The notes under the pieces: generated by a model | Databases searched by the model: none | Told to the model about the DNA's origin: nothing | Seen by the model: the letters and a program-made list of their open reading frames with translations, nothing else | From: an uncultured Oscillospiraceae bacterium | Lineage (GTDB): Bacteria > Bacillota > Clostridia > Oscillospirales > Oscillospiraceae | Direction of reading: 5' to 3' | Length of the DNA: 64,000 nt | NCBI GenBank assembly: GCA_947169975.1 | Contig: CAMVRT010000001.1 | Location: 124,001 to 188,000 of the forward strand | Shown: one piece after another, positions 1 through 7,510 of the stretch | Layout: every line of letters starts with the position of its first letter | How positions within the stretch are numbered: the stretch's first letter is position 1 | Program-made: the position numbers and the translations under genes

Positions 1-581
1 ACGATGGCCATGTCGTCCTCGCCGCAGTCAAAGGTGCGGGCGGACTTCCCGGCGTCCAGATGCTCCGCCAGAGCCCGGAACACATCGGCCTCGTGGAGGA
101 ACTTCTTGTCGCCCTTGGCGGCCTTGGCGGCCTTGTCCACCCGGCGATTCACCATCTCCAGATCGGCCATGATCAGCTCCAGGTCAATGGTCTCAATGTC
201 GCCCAGGGGGTCCACCGGCACGTTCTGGGAGGCGTCGGCCACCACGTGCATGATGTTCTCGTCGTCAAAGCAGCGCACCACGTGGACGATGGCGTCGGTG
301 CGGCGGATGTTCTCCAGGAACTTGTTGCCCAGACCCGCGCCCTGGCTTGCGCCCTTCACCAGCCCCGCAATGTCCACAAACTCAATGACGGCGGGGGTCT
401 TCTTGTCCGGCTCGTACATCTCCGCCAGCTTGTCCAGCCGGGCGTCCGGCACAGCCACCATGCCCACATTGGGCTCGATGGTGCAGAAGGGATAGTTGGC
501 GCTCTCCGCCCCCGCGTTGGTAATGGCGTTGAACAGGGTCGACTTTCCCACGTTGGGAAGTCCCACGATACCGAGCTTCAT
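1..581 (-). CDS. ychF: Ribosome-binding ATPase YchF, N-terminal part (runs off the window)
   Basis: Translating the minus strand from the ATG at 581 gives the start of an Obg-family P-loop protein. The G1 motif GLPNVGKS is at residues 7-14 and the G3 motif DIAG at 70-73, followed by the YchF-typical GLVKGASQGAGLGNKF. YchF binds ATP rather than GTP and associates with ribosomes in translation and stress control (family knowledge). A clear AAGGAGA ribosome site lies about 10 bases before the ATG. Only about 193 of the usual 365 residues are visible; the coiled coil and TGS domain lie outside the window. Confidence 0.95.
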   Translation of the reverse strand, partial: MKLGIVGLPNVGKSTLFNAITNAGAESANYPFCTIEPNVGMVAVPDARLDKLAEMYEPDKKTPAVIEFVDIAGLVKGASQGAGLGNKFLENIRRTDAIVHVVRCFDDENIMHVVADASQNVPVDPLGDIETIDLELIMADLEMVNRRVDKAAKAAKGDKKFLHEADVFRALAEHLDAGKSARTFDCGEDDMAI

Positions 582-966
582 CTATGATCACGTCTCCTTA
601 AATAATCTCTGTTTGCAGCGGTTTGGCCTTCTGACTTTTCAATTACAGATACTCTTTCCGCATTTCTTTCCCTTAAGGGTCTTTCTCTTCCTTGTTTTCT
701 CTTCAAGAGAGAAAGAGCCCTCCGTAACGGTGGAATTATACCACCGCCAAGTCCTTTTCTCAATAGCTTTCGGCTGATAATCCGGACATTTTGATGGCAC
801 CCCCTTTCCGCATGGTCGGATTTGCGGGATTGTCTTTCGTTTTCTCACAAATTATTGTGCTGGAAGAAGTCGCGAAAATCACACTTTCATCCGCTGGCTC
901 TTTGTGATATAATTTATTGTAATGAAGTGAACTTTGCTTTGCCGGGACAGATAGACAGGGGGTGTT
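582..966. other. Intergenic region between divergent ychF and phosphatase genes
   Basis: There is no convincing gene in these 385 bases. The region holds the ychF promoter on the minus strand. On the plus strand a TATAAT at 908-913, about 55 bases before the next start codon, is the likely -10 of the 967 gene, although its -35 is weak. A partly self-complementary stretch (TCTCTTCAAGAGAGAAAGAG) lies near 699-718. Confidence 0.5.
735..763 (-). promoter_or_regulatory. Sigma-A promoter for ychF
   Basis: On the minus strand TTGAGA (758-763) and TATAAT (735-740) are separated by exactly 17 bases. The site is about 150 bases upstream of the ychF start, with no gene between, so the transcript has a long leader. 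Confidence 0.7.
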
Positions 967-2475
967 ATGTTGAAAAAGAAAACAATTCTGATCGGGCTGG
1001 CCCTTACCGTTGTGCTGGCCTTTGGCAGTCTGGTTCTGGGCCTGCAGTTTTTTAACAATCCGCGTCTGGACGCGGCGTCTTTGTTCCACGCCGGTGTAGA
1101 CGTGATGGGTGCCTTTGTCTGCGCCGTTTTGTTCTACGGATGCATGGGGCAGGTGGAGCAGGCCTCACGCAGCTTCAGCGTGCTGGTCGTCATGGCAAGC
1201 GCGTCCTTTGCCATCAACGAAACAATGTGGTTTATTGCCGGATCGCCCCAGTGGCGCGCGCTGTACTTCGTTTGCTGTTTGCTGAGCAAGTGGGTCAACC
1301 TTGCGATGATCTATTGTTTCTTCCTGTATGTGAGACATACCCTTCGCTTCGAGGGGAAGCTGGCGCGGTGGGCGGACAAATGGTTTCCCGTTTTGCTGAT
1401 CTGCTCCATGCTGATCGTCCTTGCCAATGTGTTCTGTCCCATCAGCTTTCTGGTGGACGCAAACGGGTTCTATGGAAAAGGGGGGCTGCCCTGGCTGGAG
1501 GATCTCTATCTGATTGTTGCAGCCTCAGTCACCACTGTCCTGATCGTCAAGTGTGCCAGTCCCCGCCGGCAGAAATGGGCGGCAATGTCTTTTGTTGTCG
1601 TTCCTATCGTTGCGTTTCTGGCCTCGGGAGGAGCTTTTGCTTACGCGACCCAGTACGGATCGGTTCTCCTGTCGCTGATCCTGATGTACTGCATCCTCTT
1701 CAACGACAGAAGCCGTAAGCTGGCTGCCACGCAAACGGAGCTGGCCATGGCAACGGAGATCCAGGCAGCCATGCTGCCTTCCATTTTCCCTGCTTTTCCC
1801 AGCAGAGAAGAATTTGATCTCCACGCCAGCATGGATCCCGCCAAGGAGGTCGGCGGCGATTTCTACGACTTCTTCCTGATCGACGAGGATCACCTGGGGC
1901 TGATCATTGCCGATGTGAGCGGAAAGGGGATTCCGGCAGCCCTGTTTATGATGATCTCAAAGACTGTGCTTCAGAACTTCGCCAAGCTGGGCATCGGCGC
2001 GGCAGAGATCCTGAAGAAAGCGAATGAAGCTCTTTGCGTCGAAAACAAAACGGAGATGTTCGTGACGGCGTGGGTGGGGATCCTGGAGATATCAAGCGGG
2101 AAAATGACCTGTGCCAATGCCGGGCATGAGTATCCTGCCGTCTGCCAGGACGGCCGGTTTACGCTGCTGAAGGACAGGCACGGCTTTGTCCTCGGCGGCA
2201 TGGAGGGATCCCAATACCGCGAATACTCGATCCGGCTAAAGAAGGGCGATAAGATCTTTGTCTATACCGATGGCGTACCGGAGGCAACCGACAGAGAGAA
2301 CGCCCTGTTCGGAACAGAGAGAATGCTGGAGGCACTGAACAAGGACGCCGCCCTGAGTCCGAGAGAATTGCTGGGAAAGGTTCGGAGAGCAGTGGACGCC
2401 TTCGTGGGCGACGCCGAGCAGTTCGACGACCTGACCATGCTCTGTCTGGAATACAAAGGGATGCCCGCGAGATAA
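967..2475 (+). CDS. Membrane-anchored SpoIIE/RsbU-type PP2C serine phosphatase
   Basis: This 502-residue protein has about seven hydrophobic segments in its first 245 residues, then a linker ATEIQAAMLP (typical before SpoIIE/RsbU domains) and a PP2C-like domain. The domain shows the metal-binding VGGDFYDFF near residue 298, ADVSGKG, and the C-terminal DDLTMLCLEY. Such phosphatases dephosphorylate STAS anti-sigma antagonists in partner-switching cascades, here presumably in response to a membrane signal. A STAS gene lies convergently just downstream (3014-3313) and is a plausible substrate; a second STAS lies at 17481. The family is clear; the stimulus and output are unknown. Confidence 0.88.
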   Translation: MLKKKTILIGLALTVVLAFGSLVLGLQFFNNPRLDAASLFHAGVDVMGAFVCAVLFYGCMGQVEQASRSFSVLVVMASASFAINETMWFIAGSPQWRALYFVCCLLSKWVNLAMIYCFFLYVRHTLRFEGKLARWADKWFPVLLICSMLIVLANVFCPISFLVDANGFYGKGGLPWLEDLYLIVAASVTTVLIVKCASPRRQKWAAMSFVVVPIVAFLASGGAFAYATQYGSVLLSLILMYCILFNDRSRKLAATQTELAMATEIQAAMLPSIFPAFPSREEFDLHASMDPAKEVGGDFYDFFLIDEDHLGLIIADVSGKGIPAALFMMISKTVLQNFAKLGIGAAEILKKANEALCVENKTEMFVTAWVGILEISSGKMTCANAGHEYPAVCQDGRFTLLKDRHGFVLGGMEGSQYREYSIRLKKGDKIFVYTDGVPEATDRENALFGTERMLEALNKDAALSPRELLGKVRRAVDAFVGDAEQFDDLTMLCLEYKGMPAR

Positions 2476-2510
2476 ACTGCTGCTGCATTTGCAAAAGAAA
2501 AAGCCTCGTA

Positions 2511-2751
2511 GAGTTCGCGCCGCGCACGGCGCGAAGATATGTAATCGTATTTTGCCGCGGCGTTACGTGAGCGCCCAAATCTATGATTTGGCTGCACGAA
2601 CTTATGCATGTGAGCGAAGCGAGTCGTAGTACGTGGCAAAATACACCTCTCAGACTACGAAGTGTGCGAATTGTCCGCCATTGGCGGACAATGAGTGCGC
2701 GCAGTAGGCTGCAAGCCTTTTGTCAAAAAACGGCATTGCCGTTTTTTGACA
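2511..2751 (+). repeat. Structured intergenic repeat, family 1, copy A
   Basis: About 240 bases match, by eye, the reverse complement of 31741-31965 almost throughout. Hairpins visible: TTCGCGCC/GGCGCGAA (2514-2521 with 2528-2535), CCAAATC/GATTTGG (2575-2581 with 2585-2591), a perfect 9-bp stem TTGTCCGCC/GGCGGACAA (2671-2691), and a 14-bp stem 2721-2734 with 2738-2751. An outer stem CAGaCTAC/GTAGgCTG encloses the third hairpin. It lies directly after the phosphatase gene and in the same orientation. No open reading frame is conserved between the copies, so it behaves like RNA or a non-autonomous mobile element. Confidence 0.8.
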
Positions 2752-2762
2752 GTCTGAAAAGA

Positions 2763-2786
2763 AAAAGCCGCCTGCGGGCGGCTTTT
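2763..2786. terminator. Bidirectional intrinsic terminator
   Basis: The stem GCCGCC/GGCGGC (2767-2772 with 2777-2782) is flanked by an A run on the left and TTTT on the right. It can stop transcription from the phosphatase gene and from the opposing minus-strand genes. Its left arm sequence AAAAGAAAAAGCC also appears at 2493-2505, on the other side of the repeat. Confidence 0.7.
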
Positions 2787-2789
2787 CTT

Positions 2790-3008
2790 CGGAATAAAGG
2801 GCCGGATCTTTCGCGGCTGCGCCGCCGGCTTCACATGGGCGACGCCGTCGCCGTAGATGGTGGTCCAGTCGTTCTTCATGCAGACAGGGATCCGGTCAGG
2901 CTCCCCGCACACGGCATACATCCTGTCCGCCTTGGATTCGCTGCCGTTATCCCGCACGGCGTCGTCGCAGCAGAGCATGAAGGCCAGGCTCTTGTATGCC
3001 CGGATCAT
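2790..3008 (-). pseudogene. Truncated reading frame after the STAS gene, no recognised family
   Basis: Five bases after the STAS stop an ATG opens a frame with normal, GC-rich codon use. It reads as a Cys-rich segment containing LCCDDAVRD, YAVCGEPDRIPVC and MKNDWTTIYGDG. After about 70 residues it runs into the terminator hairpin and then the family 1 repeat, where the amino acids become terminator sequence read in frame. It looks like the 5' part of an older gene whose 3' end was lost when the terminator or repeat arrived. I do not recognise the family, and an intact short protein cannot be excluded. Confidence 0.35.
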
Positions 3009-3013
3009 CTCTC

Positions 3014-3313
3014 TTATTGAATGGTCAAAATGTCCGTGAAGCCCGTAACCTCAAAGATCTCCCCGATAATATCGTTGACGTGGATGACGCGCATGCTGCC
3101 CTGCCTGTTCATGGTTTTCTGTGCGGTGAGCATCACACGCAGTCCGGCAGAAGAAATGTATTCCAGCCCCGCCATGTCAATAACGAGGTCAGTCACGCCA
3201 TCCAGAGAAGCCTTCAGTGCCTTCTCCAGCTCCGGCGACGTGGTGGTATCCAGCCGTCCGGTTAATGCGACAGTCAGCTCGGATGCGTTCCGTTTTTTCT
3301 CAATGTTCAGCAT
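3014..3313 (-). CDS. STAS-domain anti-sigma factor antagonist (RsbV/SpoIIAA-like)
   Basis: The start is the ATG at 3313, preceded by GGGAGGAG, giving 99 residues (MLNIEKKRNA...). The STAS fold is evident: LTGRLDTTTSPELEKAL, then DLVIDMAGLEYISSAGLRVM, which contains the conserved serine pair (SSAG) that is phosphorylated in this family. Such proteins bind an anti-sigma kinase when dephosphorylated. The neighbouring SpoIIE-type phosphatase (967-2475) is a natural partner. A paralogue of the same 99-residue length is at 17481-17780. The 291 bases upstream (3314-3604) show no gene. Confidence 0.9.
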   Translation of the reverse strand: MLNIEKKRNASELTVALTGRLDTTTSPELEKALKASLDGVTDLVIDMAGLEYISSAGLRVMLTAQKTMNRQGSMRVIHVNDIIGEIFEVTGFTDILTIQ

Positions 3314-3604
3314 GGTTCCTCTCCTCCCGGTTCTTGTTTGAAAACAGTAATCAGATTCAGCCGTCCCGGCAGCATCAGCAAAGCCCGGTTCGGCATATTT
3401 CGTCCAACAGCGGAAACGGATATCGCTGCAATGGATGGAAAGGCAGTGTCCTGGCGGCAAAGAGCGGCCGTCTGTTCCCCTGCACTTTTACAGAGCGAAT
3501 CAACTGATATCACACGTTCTCCATCAATTCCACAGCCAATCCATTTTGGGAATGGGCTGCTTGCCGAATGTGAAATGATATTGCTCCTACGGCAAACGAT
3601 CCGT

Positions 3605-4309
3605 TTACCGCATACGCATGGCGGTTCGCTGCCTGAAACGCCGCCACTTGGGTTTCCAGTAATCCTTCCCGAATACAAGGATCTCCGCCAGCAGGCAGAC
3701 CGGCAGGGCGGCAAGCACATCAATGGAGGAGTGCTGCTTGACAAAGCAGACCGCCACGCACACCAGCAGCACAAACAGGGTCAGGGCGGCTTTGATCCAT
3801 TTTTTCAGTTCCTTGTCCTTCAGCGCAACGGAGAGGATCCCCAGTGAATAGGCCACATGCAGCGACGGGCAGACGCCGGTGGGCGTGTCAAAGGCATAGA
3901 TGATGCCCAGCACCCAGGTAAACACATTCTGCCGCGGGAAGACCGCCGGGCGCAGATCCTGCACGTTGGGATAGACGATGTAGCAGAGCATGGCCACGGC
4001 CTGCGTGATCATCAGGAAAACCTGCAGCTGCCTGAAACGCTCCACATCATAGAAGAACGTGTAGGCCAGCGAACCGGCGACCAGAAAAAACCAGCCCACA
4101 TAGAAGATCACAAAAACCTCGCTAAATGGGATCACGTCATCCAGAAAGCCGTGAATCACGTGGCAGCGCTCCAGCGGGATCAGATTCTCTGTGAGAAAAT
4201 ACAGAGCGAAGTAAACAAGCCAGCCGGCCAGCAGTTTTACATGGGAGAAACGCGGCTCATTTAAACGCTTCAGAGAAAAGCCGTGATAGTCAAAGCGCTG
4301 CTTCTTCAT
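3605..4309 (-). CDS. PAP2-family membrane phosphatase
   Basis: This 234-residue protein has about six hydrophobic segments. It carries the type 2 phosphatidic acid phosphatase signatures: DLRP as a short motif 1, the CPSLHV core of motif 2, and FVKQHSSIDVLAALP for motif 3, with its His and Asp. The likely role is dephosphorylation of a lipid phosphate or pyrophosphate at the membrane. Its start overlaps the end of the acyltransferase gene upstream by 20 bases, so the two are translated together, consistent with acylation followed by phosphatidate removal. Substrate not determinable. Confidence 0.85.
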   Translation of the reverse strand: MKKQRFDYHGFSLKRLNEPRFSHVKLLAGWLVYFALYFLTENLIPLERCHVIHGFLDDVIPFSEVFVIFYVGWFFLVAGSLAYTFFYDVERFRQLQVFLMITQAVAMLCYIVYPNVQDLRPAVFPRQNVFTWVLGIIYAFDTPTGVCPSLHVAYSLGILSVALKDKELKKWIKAALTLFVLLVCVAVCFVKQHSSIDVLAALPVCLLAEILVFGKDYWKPKWRRFRQRTAMRMR

Positions 4310-5066
4310 GGGAACAGACCTCCAGAGGGATGTTTTTCGGATAGCACCTTTTGGGAATGTTGGGATAGGGCACCACCGTATGCTCCGGGAGCGAAACGGC
4401 CATTTCGGTGATTGCGTCCATCAGCGCCGTGCAGATACGCTTTCGCTCCTCCGCGATGGGCTGATCCGGATCAAATGCAATGGGTTTTCCATAATACATG
4501 GTCTTGAGCCGGGGCGCCAGATAGAGCGGCACAAAGCGCAGGACTTGGCCCGTCTTCCTGTAATAAAGGCGGGCCAGATCCACAAATTTATCCTGAAAAT
4601 CATGAACGATATTGTTGTGCTCTTCGTAATGCTCCGGAAAGATAACCACACAGTGCCCCTGCCGGAGCTTGTCAATGGACTCCCGGAGCGTCGTGATAAG
4701 CCGTGCATCGTGATAGACGGCGATGGTGTGGGCGTTGGTGAAGATCAGCTCCGACAGCGGCGCGATCAGATGGCTCAGCAGCTTGAAAAACCAGCGGTTC
4801 CATTTGGGCTTGTTCGACCAGAAGTCCCGGTAGGCGTAGGCGGCCACCTCTTCCCGGTGCATCATCTCCCCAACGCACCAGATGTCATGCTTCTTCGGCG
4901 TATAAAACTCACAGGCGATCGGGCCATACATCTGGCTGTGGTTGCCCACGATTATGCAGGGCTCGTCGGGCAGATTTTCCGCGCCGACCACCTTGAATTT
5001 CGGTGAGAACAGCTGAACCAGCCGGCGGATCATCCGGTATAACCGGCTCGTTTTCTTTTCATCCAT
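4290..5066 (-). CDS. PlsC-like 1-acylglycerol-3-phosphate acyltransferase, atypical motif I
   Basis: The 258-residue protein has the lysophospholipid acyltransferase layout: GAENLPDEPCIIVGNHSQM for motif I, a FPEHYEE segment at the motif III position (normally FPEG), and RFVPLYLAPR near motif IV. Motif I keeps the catalytic His but has Gly where the family Asp of HxxxxD is expected (HSQMYG). The start follows GAGGTG. It is the first gene of a pair with the PAP2 phosphatase. A second PlsC-like gene with an intact motif lies at 6645-7442. Family assignment is firm; activity is less so. Confidence 0.85.
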   Translation of the reverse strand: MDEKKTSRLYRMIRRLVQLFSPKFKVVGAENLPDEPCIIVGNHSQMYGPIACEFYTPKKHDIWCVGEMMHREEVAAYAYRDFWSNKPKWNRWFFKLLSHLIAPLSELIFTNAHTIAVYHDARLITTLRESIDKLRQGHCVVIFPEHYEEHNNIVHDFQDKFVDLARLYYRKTGQVLRFVPLYLAPRLKTMYYGKPIAFDPDQPIAEERKRICTALMDAITEMAVSLPEHTVVPYPNIPKRCYPKNIPLEVCSHEEAAL

Positions 5067-5075
5067 ATCAGCACC

Positions 5076-5228
5076 TCACAGTCCGGCCGCCAGGCAGAGA
5101 TGACGAACCGGCCATTCCCGGCTGTTCCGTCCGCCGGCCGTTGCGAGGGTATCATCTTCAGACTCCAAAGCCGCCTGCAGCAATTTGCGCGTGTATTGAT
5201 CATCGTCAGCCATAAGTATTTGGTACAT
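5076..5228 (-). pseudogene. Response-regulator receiver fragment
   Basis: From the ATG at 5228 (AGGGAAGAG upstream) the product begins MYQILMADDDQYTRKLL, the classic first strand and acidic pocket of a CheY-like receiver. After about 30 residues the similarity is lost and the frame stops at residue 50. The phosphoacceptor Asp, Thr and Lys positions of a complete receiver (about 120 residues) are missing. It sits directly upstream of the PlsC-PAP2 pair and probably marks a lost regulator. Confidence 0.65.
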
Positions 5229-5350
5229 CTTACTCTTCCCTTTTTCTGTAATTAATGTTAGTATAGCAGAGAAATCCAAACAGAGTAGTAAATTTTTTGA
5301 GAATTTTCTTTTTTGCGCCGGATATGTGAAATCCGCCCGGAATTTCCTTT

Positions 5351-5399
5351 CATGAAAAAGGCGTCCAGAGGAGCTTGCTCTCTGAGCGTCTTTTTCATG
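5351..5399. repeat. Large palindrome upstream of the glycosyltransferase gene
   Basis: CATGAAAAAG at 5351-5360 pairs with CTTTTTCATG at 5390-5399, and CAGAG pairs with CTCTG inside. The A and T runs lie within the stem, so it could act as a bidirectional terminator. It stands about 100 bases before a plus-strand start, with no plus-strand gene behind it, so an attenuator or leader structure is equally possible. Confidence 0.55.
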
Positions 5400-5500
5400 T
5401 GCTATTCCAGATGTACAGGAAATACCCCCGATTTGCTGCTCTTTTCTGGTTAAAACCCGGTTCTATGATAACTCAACATCAATTTATTTTGGAGAGATAT

Positions 5501-6685
5501 ATGACAATTTGTGTGGTATGCGATGTGCTTGGCCAGGAGAACAACGGCACAACCATCGCGGCAATGAATCTGATCCGCTCTCTGCGGGAGAAAGGACACC
5601 GTGTGCGCGTCATTTGCCCGGACAGGGAGCGCAGCGGCGAGCCGGACTATTTTATCGTACCCACGCTGTCGGTGGGACCGTTGAACGGATATGTGCGGAA
5701 AAACGGCGTTGTGATCGCAAGACCGTCCCTTGAGATTCTGGAGGCGGCACTGGAGGGTGTCGACCATGTGCATCTGATGCTGCCGTTTTTTGTGGGCTGC
5801 GCTGTTTTGCGCCTGGCAAAAGAGAAGGGTATCTCCGTTACGGCAGGCTTCCACTGTCAGGCGGAAAACTTCTCCAGCCACATATTTATGAAGGACAACA
5901 AATTGGTAAACCGGCTGGTTTACCGGGTCTTTTACCGGTACTGCTATCGCTATGTGGATGCGGTGCACTATCCGTCGGAATTTATCCGCCGGGTCTTTGA
6001 GCAGTATGGCGGCAAAACCAACGCCTATGTGATCTCCAACGGCGTAAACCGGCAGTTCCGGACCATGCCCGTCCAGCGGCCAAAGGAGTTTGATGGGAAA
6101 TTCGTGATTCTGTTTATTGGGCGGTTCAGCAAGGAGAAAACCCACAGGGTGCTGATCGACGCGGCGAAAAAGAGCCGGTACACCGAGCAGCTGCAGCTTG
6201 TTTTTGCCGGCGACGGGCCTTTAAAGAACAAACTGATCCGGCGCAGCAAGGGCCTCAAAAATCCCCCGATCTTCCGCTTCTTCTCCCGCGGTGACCTGGT
6301 GGAAATGATCAACAGCGCCGACCTCTATGTCCATCCGGCAGAGATCGAAATCGAGGCGATCTCCTGCCTGGAGGCGATCTCCTGCGGGCTGGTGCCGGTC
6401 ATCTCCGATTCTCCCCGCAGCGCTACCCGCTTCTTCGCTCTGGGGGAGAGAAACCTGTTCCCCTGCAACGACAGCAAGGCGCTGGCCGATCGGATTGACT
6501 ACTGGCTGGAGCACCCGGAAGAAAAGGTCGCGTGCAGAGAGGCCTATCTCGGCTACACAAAGCAGTTTGATTTTGACTGCTGCATGGATCGGATGGAGCA
6601 GATGATCCTGCAAACCCATCAAGAGAAAAAAGAGGCGGTTGAACATGGGAAAGAAGATCATTTATTACGAGGATGCCGCACATGA
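5501..6685 (+). CDS. Glycosyltransferase family 4 protein
   Basis: The start at 5501 follows GGAGAG and gives 394 residues; a longer frame back to 5375 lacks a ribosome site. The N-terminal Rossmann domain opens MTICVVCDVLGQENNGTT. The C-terminal domain has VILFIGRFSKEK, LVFAGDGPLKNKL, and the nucleotide-sugar binding E-rich region EIEIEAISCLEAISCGLVPV, all typical of GT4 (GT-B fold). It probably transfers a sugar to a lipid or envelope acceptor. The following acyltransferase gene overlaps its end by 41 bases, suggesting glycolipid synthesis. Confidence 0.9.
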   Translation: MTICVVCDVLGQENNGTTIAAMNLIRSLREKGHRVRVICPDRERSGEPDYFIVPTLSVGPLNGYVRKNGVVIARPSLEILEAALEGVDHVHLMLPFFVGCAVLRLAKEKGISVTAGFHCQAENFSSHIFMKDNKLVNRLVYRVFYRYCYRYVDAVHYPSEFIRRVFEQYGGKTNAYVISNGVNRQFRTMPVQRPKEFDGKFVILFIGRFSKEKTHRVLIDAAKKSRYTEQLQLVFAGDGPLKNKLIRRSKGLKNPPIFRFFSRGDLVEMINSADLYVHPAEIEIEAISCLEAISCGLVPVISDSPRSATRFFALGERNLFPCNDSKALADRIDYWLEHPEEKVACREAYLGYTKQFDFDCCMDRMEQMILQTHQEKKEAVEHGKEDHLLRGCRT

Positions 6686-7442
6686 CGATTTTGCGGGCAA
6701 TCACATACAGGCAAAGACCGTTCCCACGGATTTCCCCTATGCGATTCAAAATCCCTTCTGGCGGATTCTGGAATTTCTGCTCTACCGGCTGATCGCCACC
6801 CCACTGGTATGGCTGATCGGCAAGGTGGGCTTTGGCCTGAAAATCAAAAACCGCAAGGCGCTTCGCAGACTGCGCGGAACAGGCTATTTCCTCTACGGCA
6901 ACCACACCCAGGGCATGATGGACGCCTACACGCCCACCCTGGCGGCATTTCCCCGGCACGCTCACATCATCACAGGCCCGGAAGCAGTCTCGGTGCCGGT
7001 GCTGCGCAGGCTGGTGCAGCTCCTGGGCGGCATTCCGCTGCCCGGTACCATGAAGGGCCACCGCCCGTTTCTTGCGGCACTGCATTCGAGAGTCTGCCAA
7101 AAGCGCGTGGTGGCGGTCTATCCCGAGGCGCATATCTGGCCCTGGTATACCGGCATACGCTCCTTCCCCGACGGCAGCTTCTCCTATCCCGTGCGGGAAA
7201 ACGTACCGGTTGTGGCCTTTGTGACAACCTACCGCCAGCGAAAGATTTTCAAAAAGCTCTGGCCCTGCATGACAGTGACCCTCTCCGATCCGTTCTATCC
7301 CGATCCCGCCCTTTCGCCCCGGGAGGCCAGACAAAAGCTTCGCAATGCGGTCTACGATTTCATGTGCAGAACGGCTGCTGCTCCGGATAATTATGCTTAT
7401 TTCGAGTATCGAAAGAGGACCCCGGAGAAGGCAGAAAAGTGA
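6645..7442 (+). CDS. PlsC-like acyltransferase
   Basis: The ATG at 6645 is preceded by GAGGCGG; the product has 265 residues. Motif I is intact (NHTQGMMD), with GTMKGHRPF as motif II and VVAVYPEAHIWPW as motif III. A hydrophobic stretch lies near residues 45-60. The gene overlaps the GT4 gene by 41 bases, so translation is coupled. Together with the PlsC-PAP2 pair on the other strand this makes a lipid-modification cluster. The acceptor could be a glycolipid made by the neighbouring transferase; that is inference. Confidence 0.85.
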   Translation: MGKKIIYYEDAAHDDFAGNHIQAKTVPTDFPYAIQNPFWRILEFLLYRLIATPLVWLIGKVGFGLKIKNRKALRRLRGTGYFLYGNHTQGMMDAYTPTLAAFPRHAHIITGPEAVSVPVLRRLVQLLGGIPLPGTMKGHRPFLAALHSRVCQKRVVAVYPEAHIWPWYTGIRSFPDGSFSYPVRENVPVVAFVTTYRQRKIFKKLWPCMTVTLSDPFYPDPALSPREARQKLRNAVYDFMCRTAAAPDNYAYFEYRKRTPEKAEK

Positions 7443-7456
7443 ACCAGACATTGGAA

Positions 7457-7484
7457 GAGCAAGAGCCATTACAGGCTCTTGCTC
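7457..7484. terminator. Bidirectional terminator between convergent genes
   Basis: An 11-bp perfect stem, GAGCAAGAGCC (7457-7467) with GGCTCTTGCTC (7474-7484), lies between the convergent ends of the acyltransferase and the ABC permease. The plus-strand tail is TCCGTTTTG. Confidence 0.75.
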
Positions 7485-7510
7485 TCCGTTTTGTCCTTGA
7501 TTTGTCCTTT

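Noticed and set aside
639-848. Short minus-strand frames upstream of ychF
   Set aside because: They cross the ychF promoter and consist of A/G-rich sequence without family features or suitable ribosome sites.
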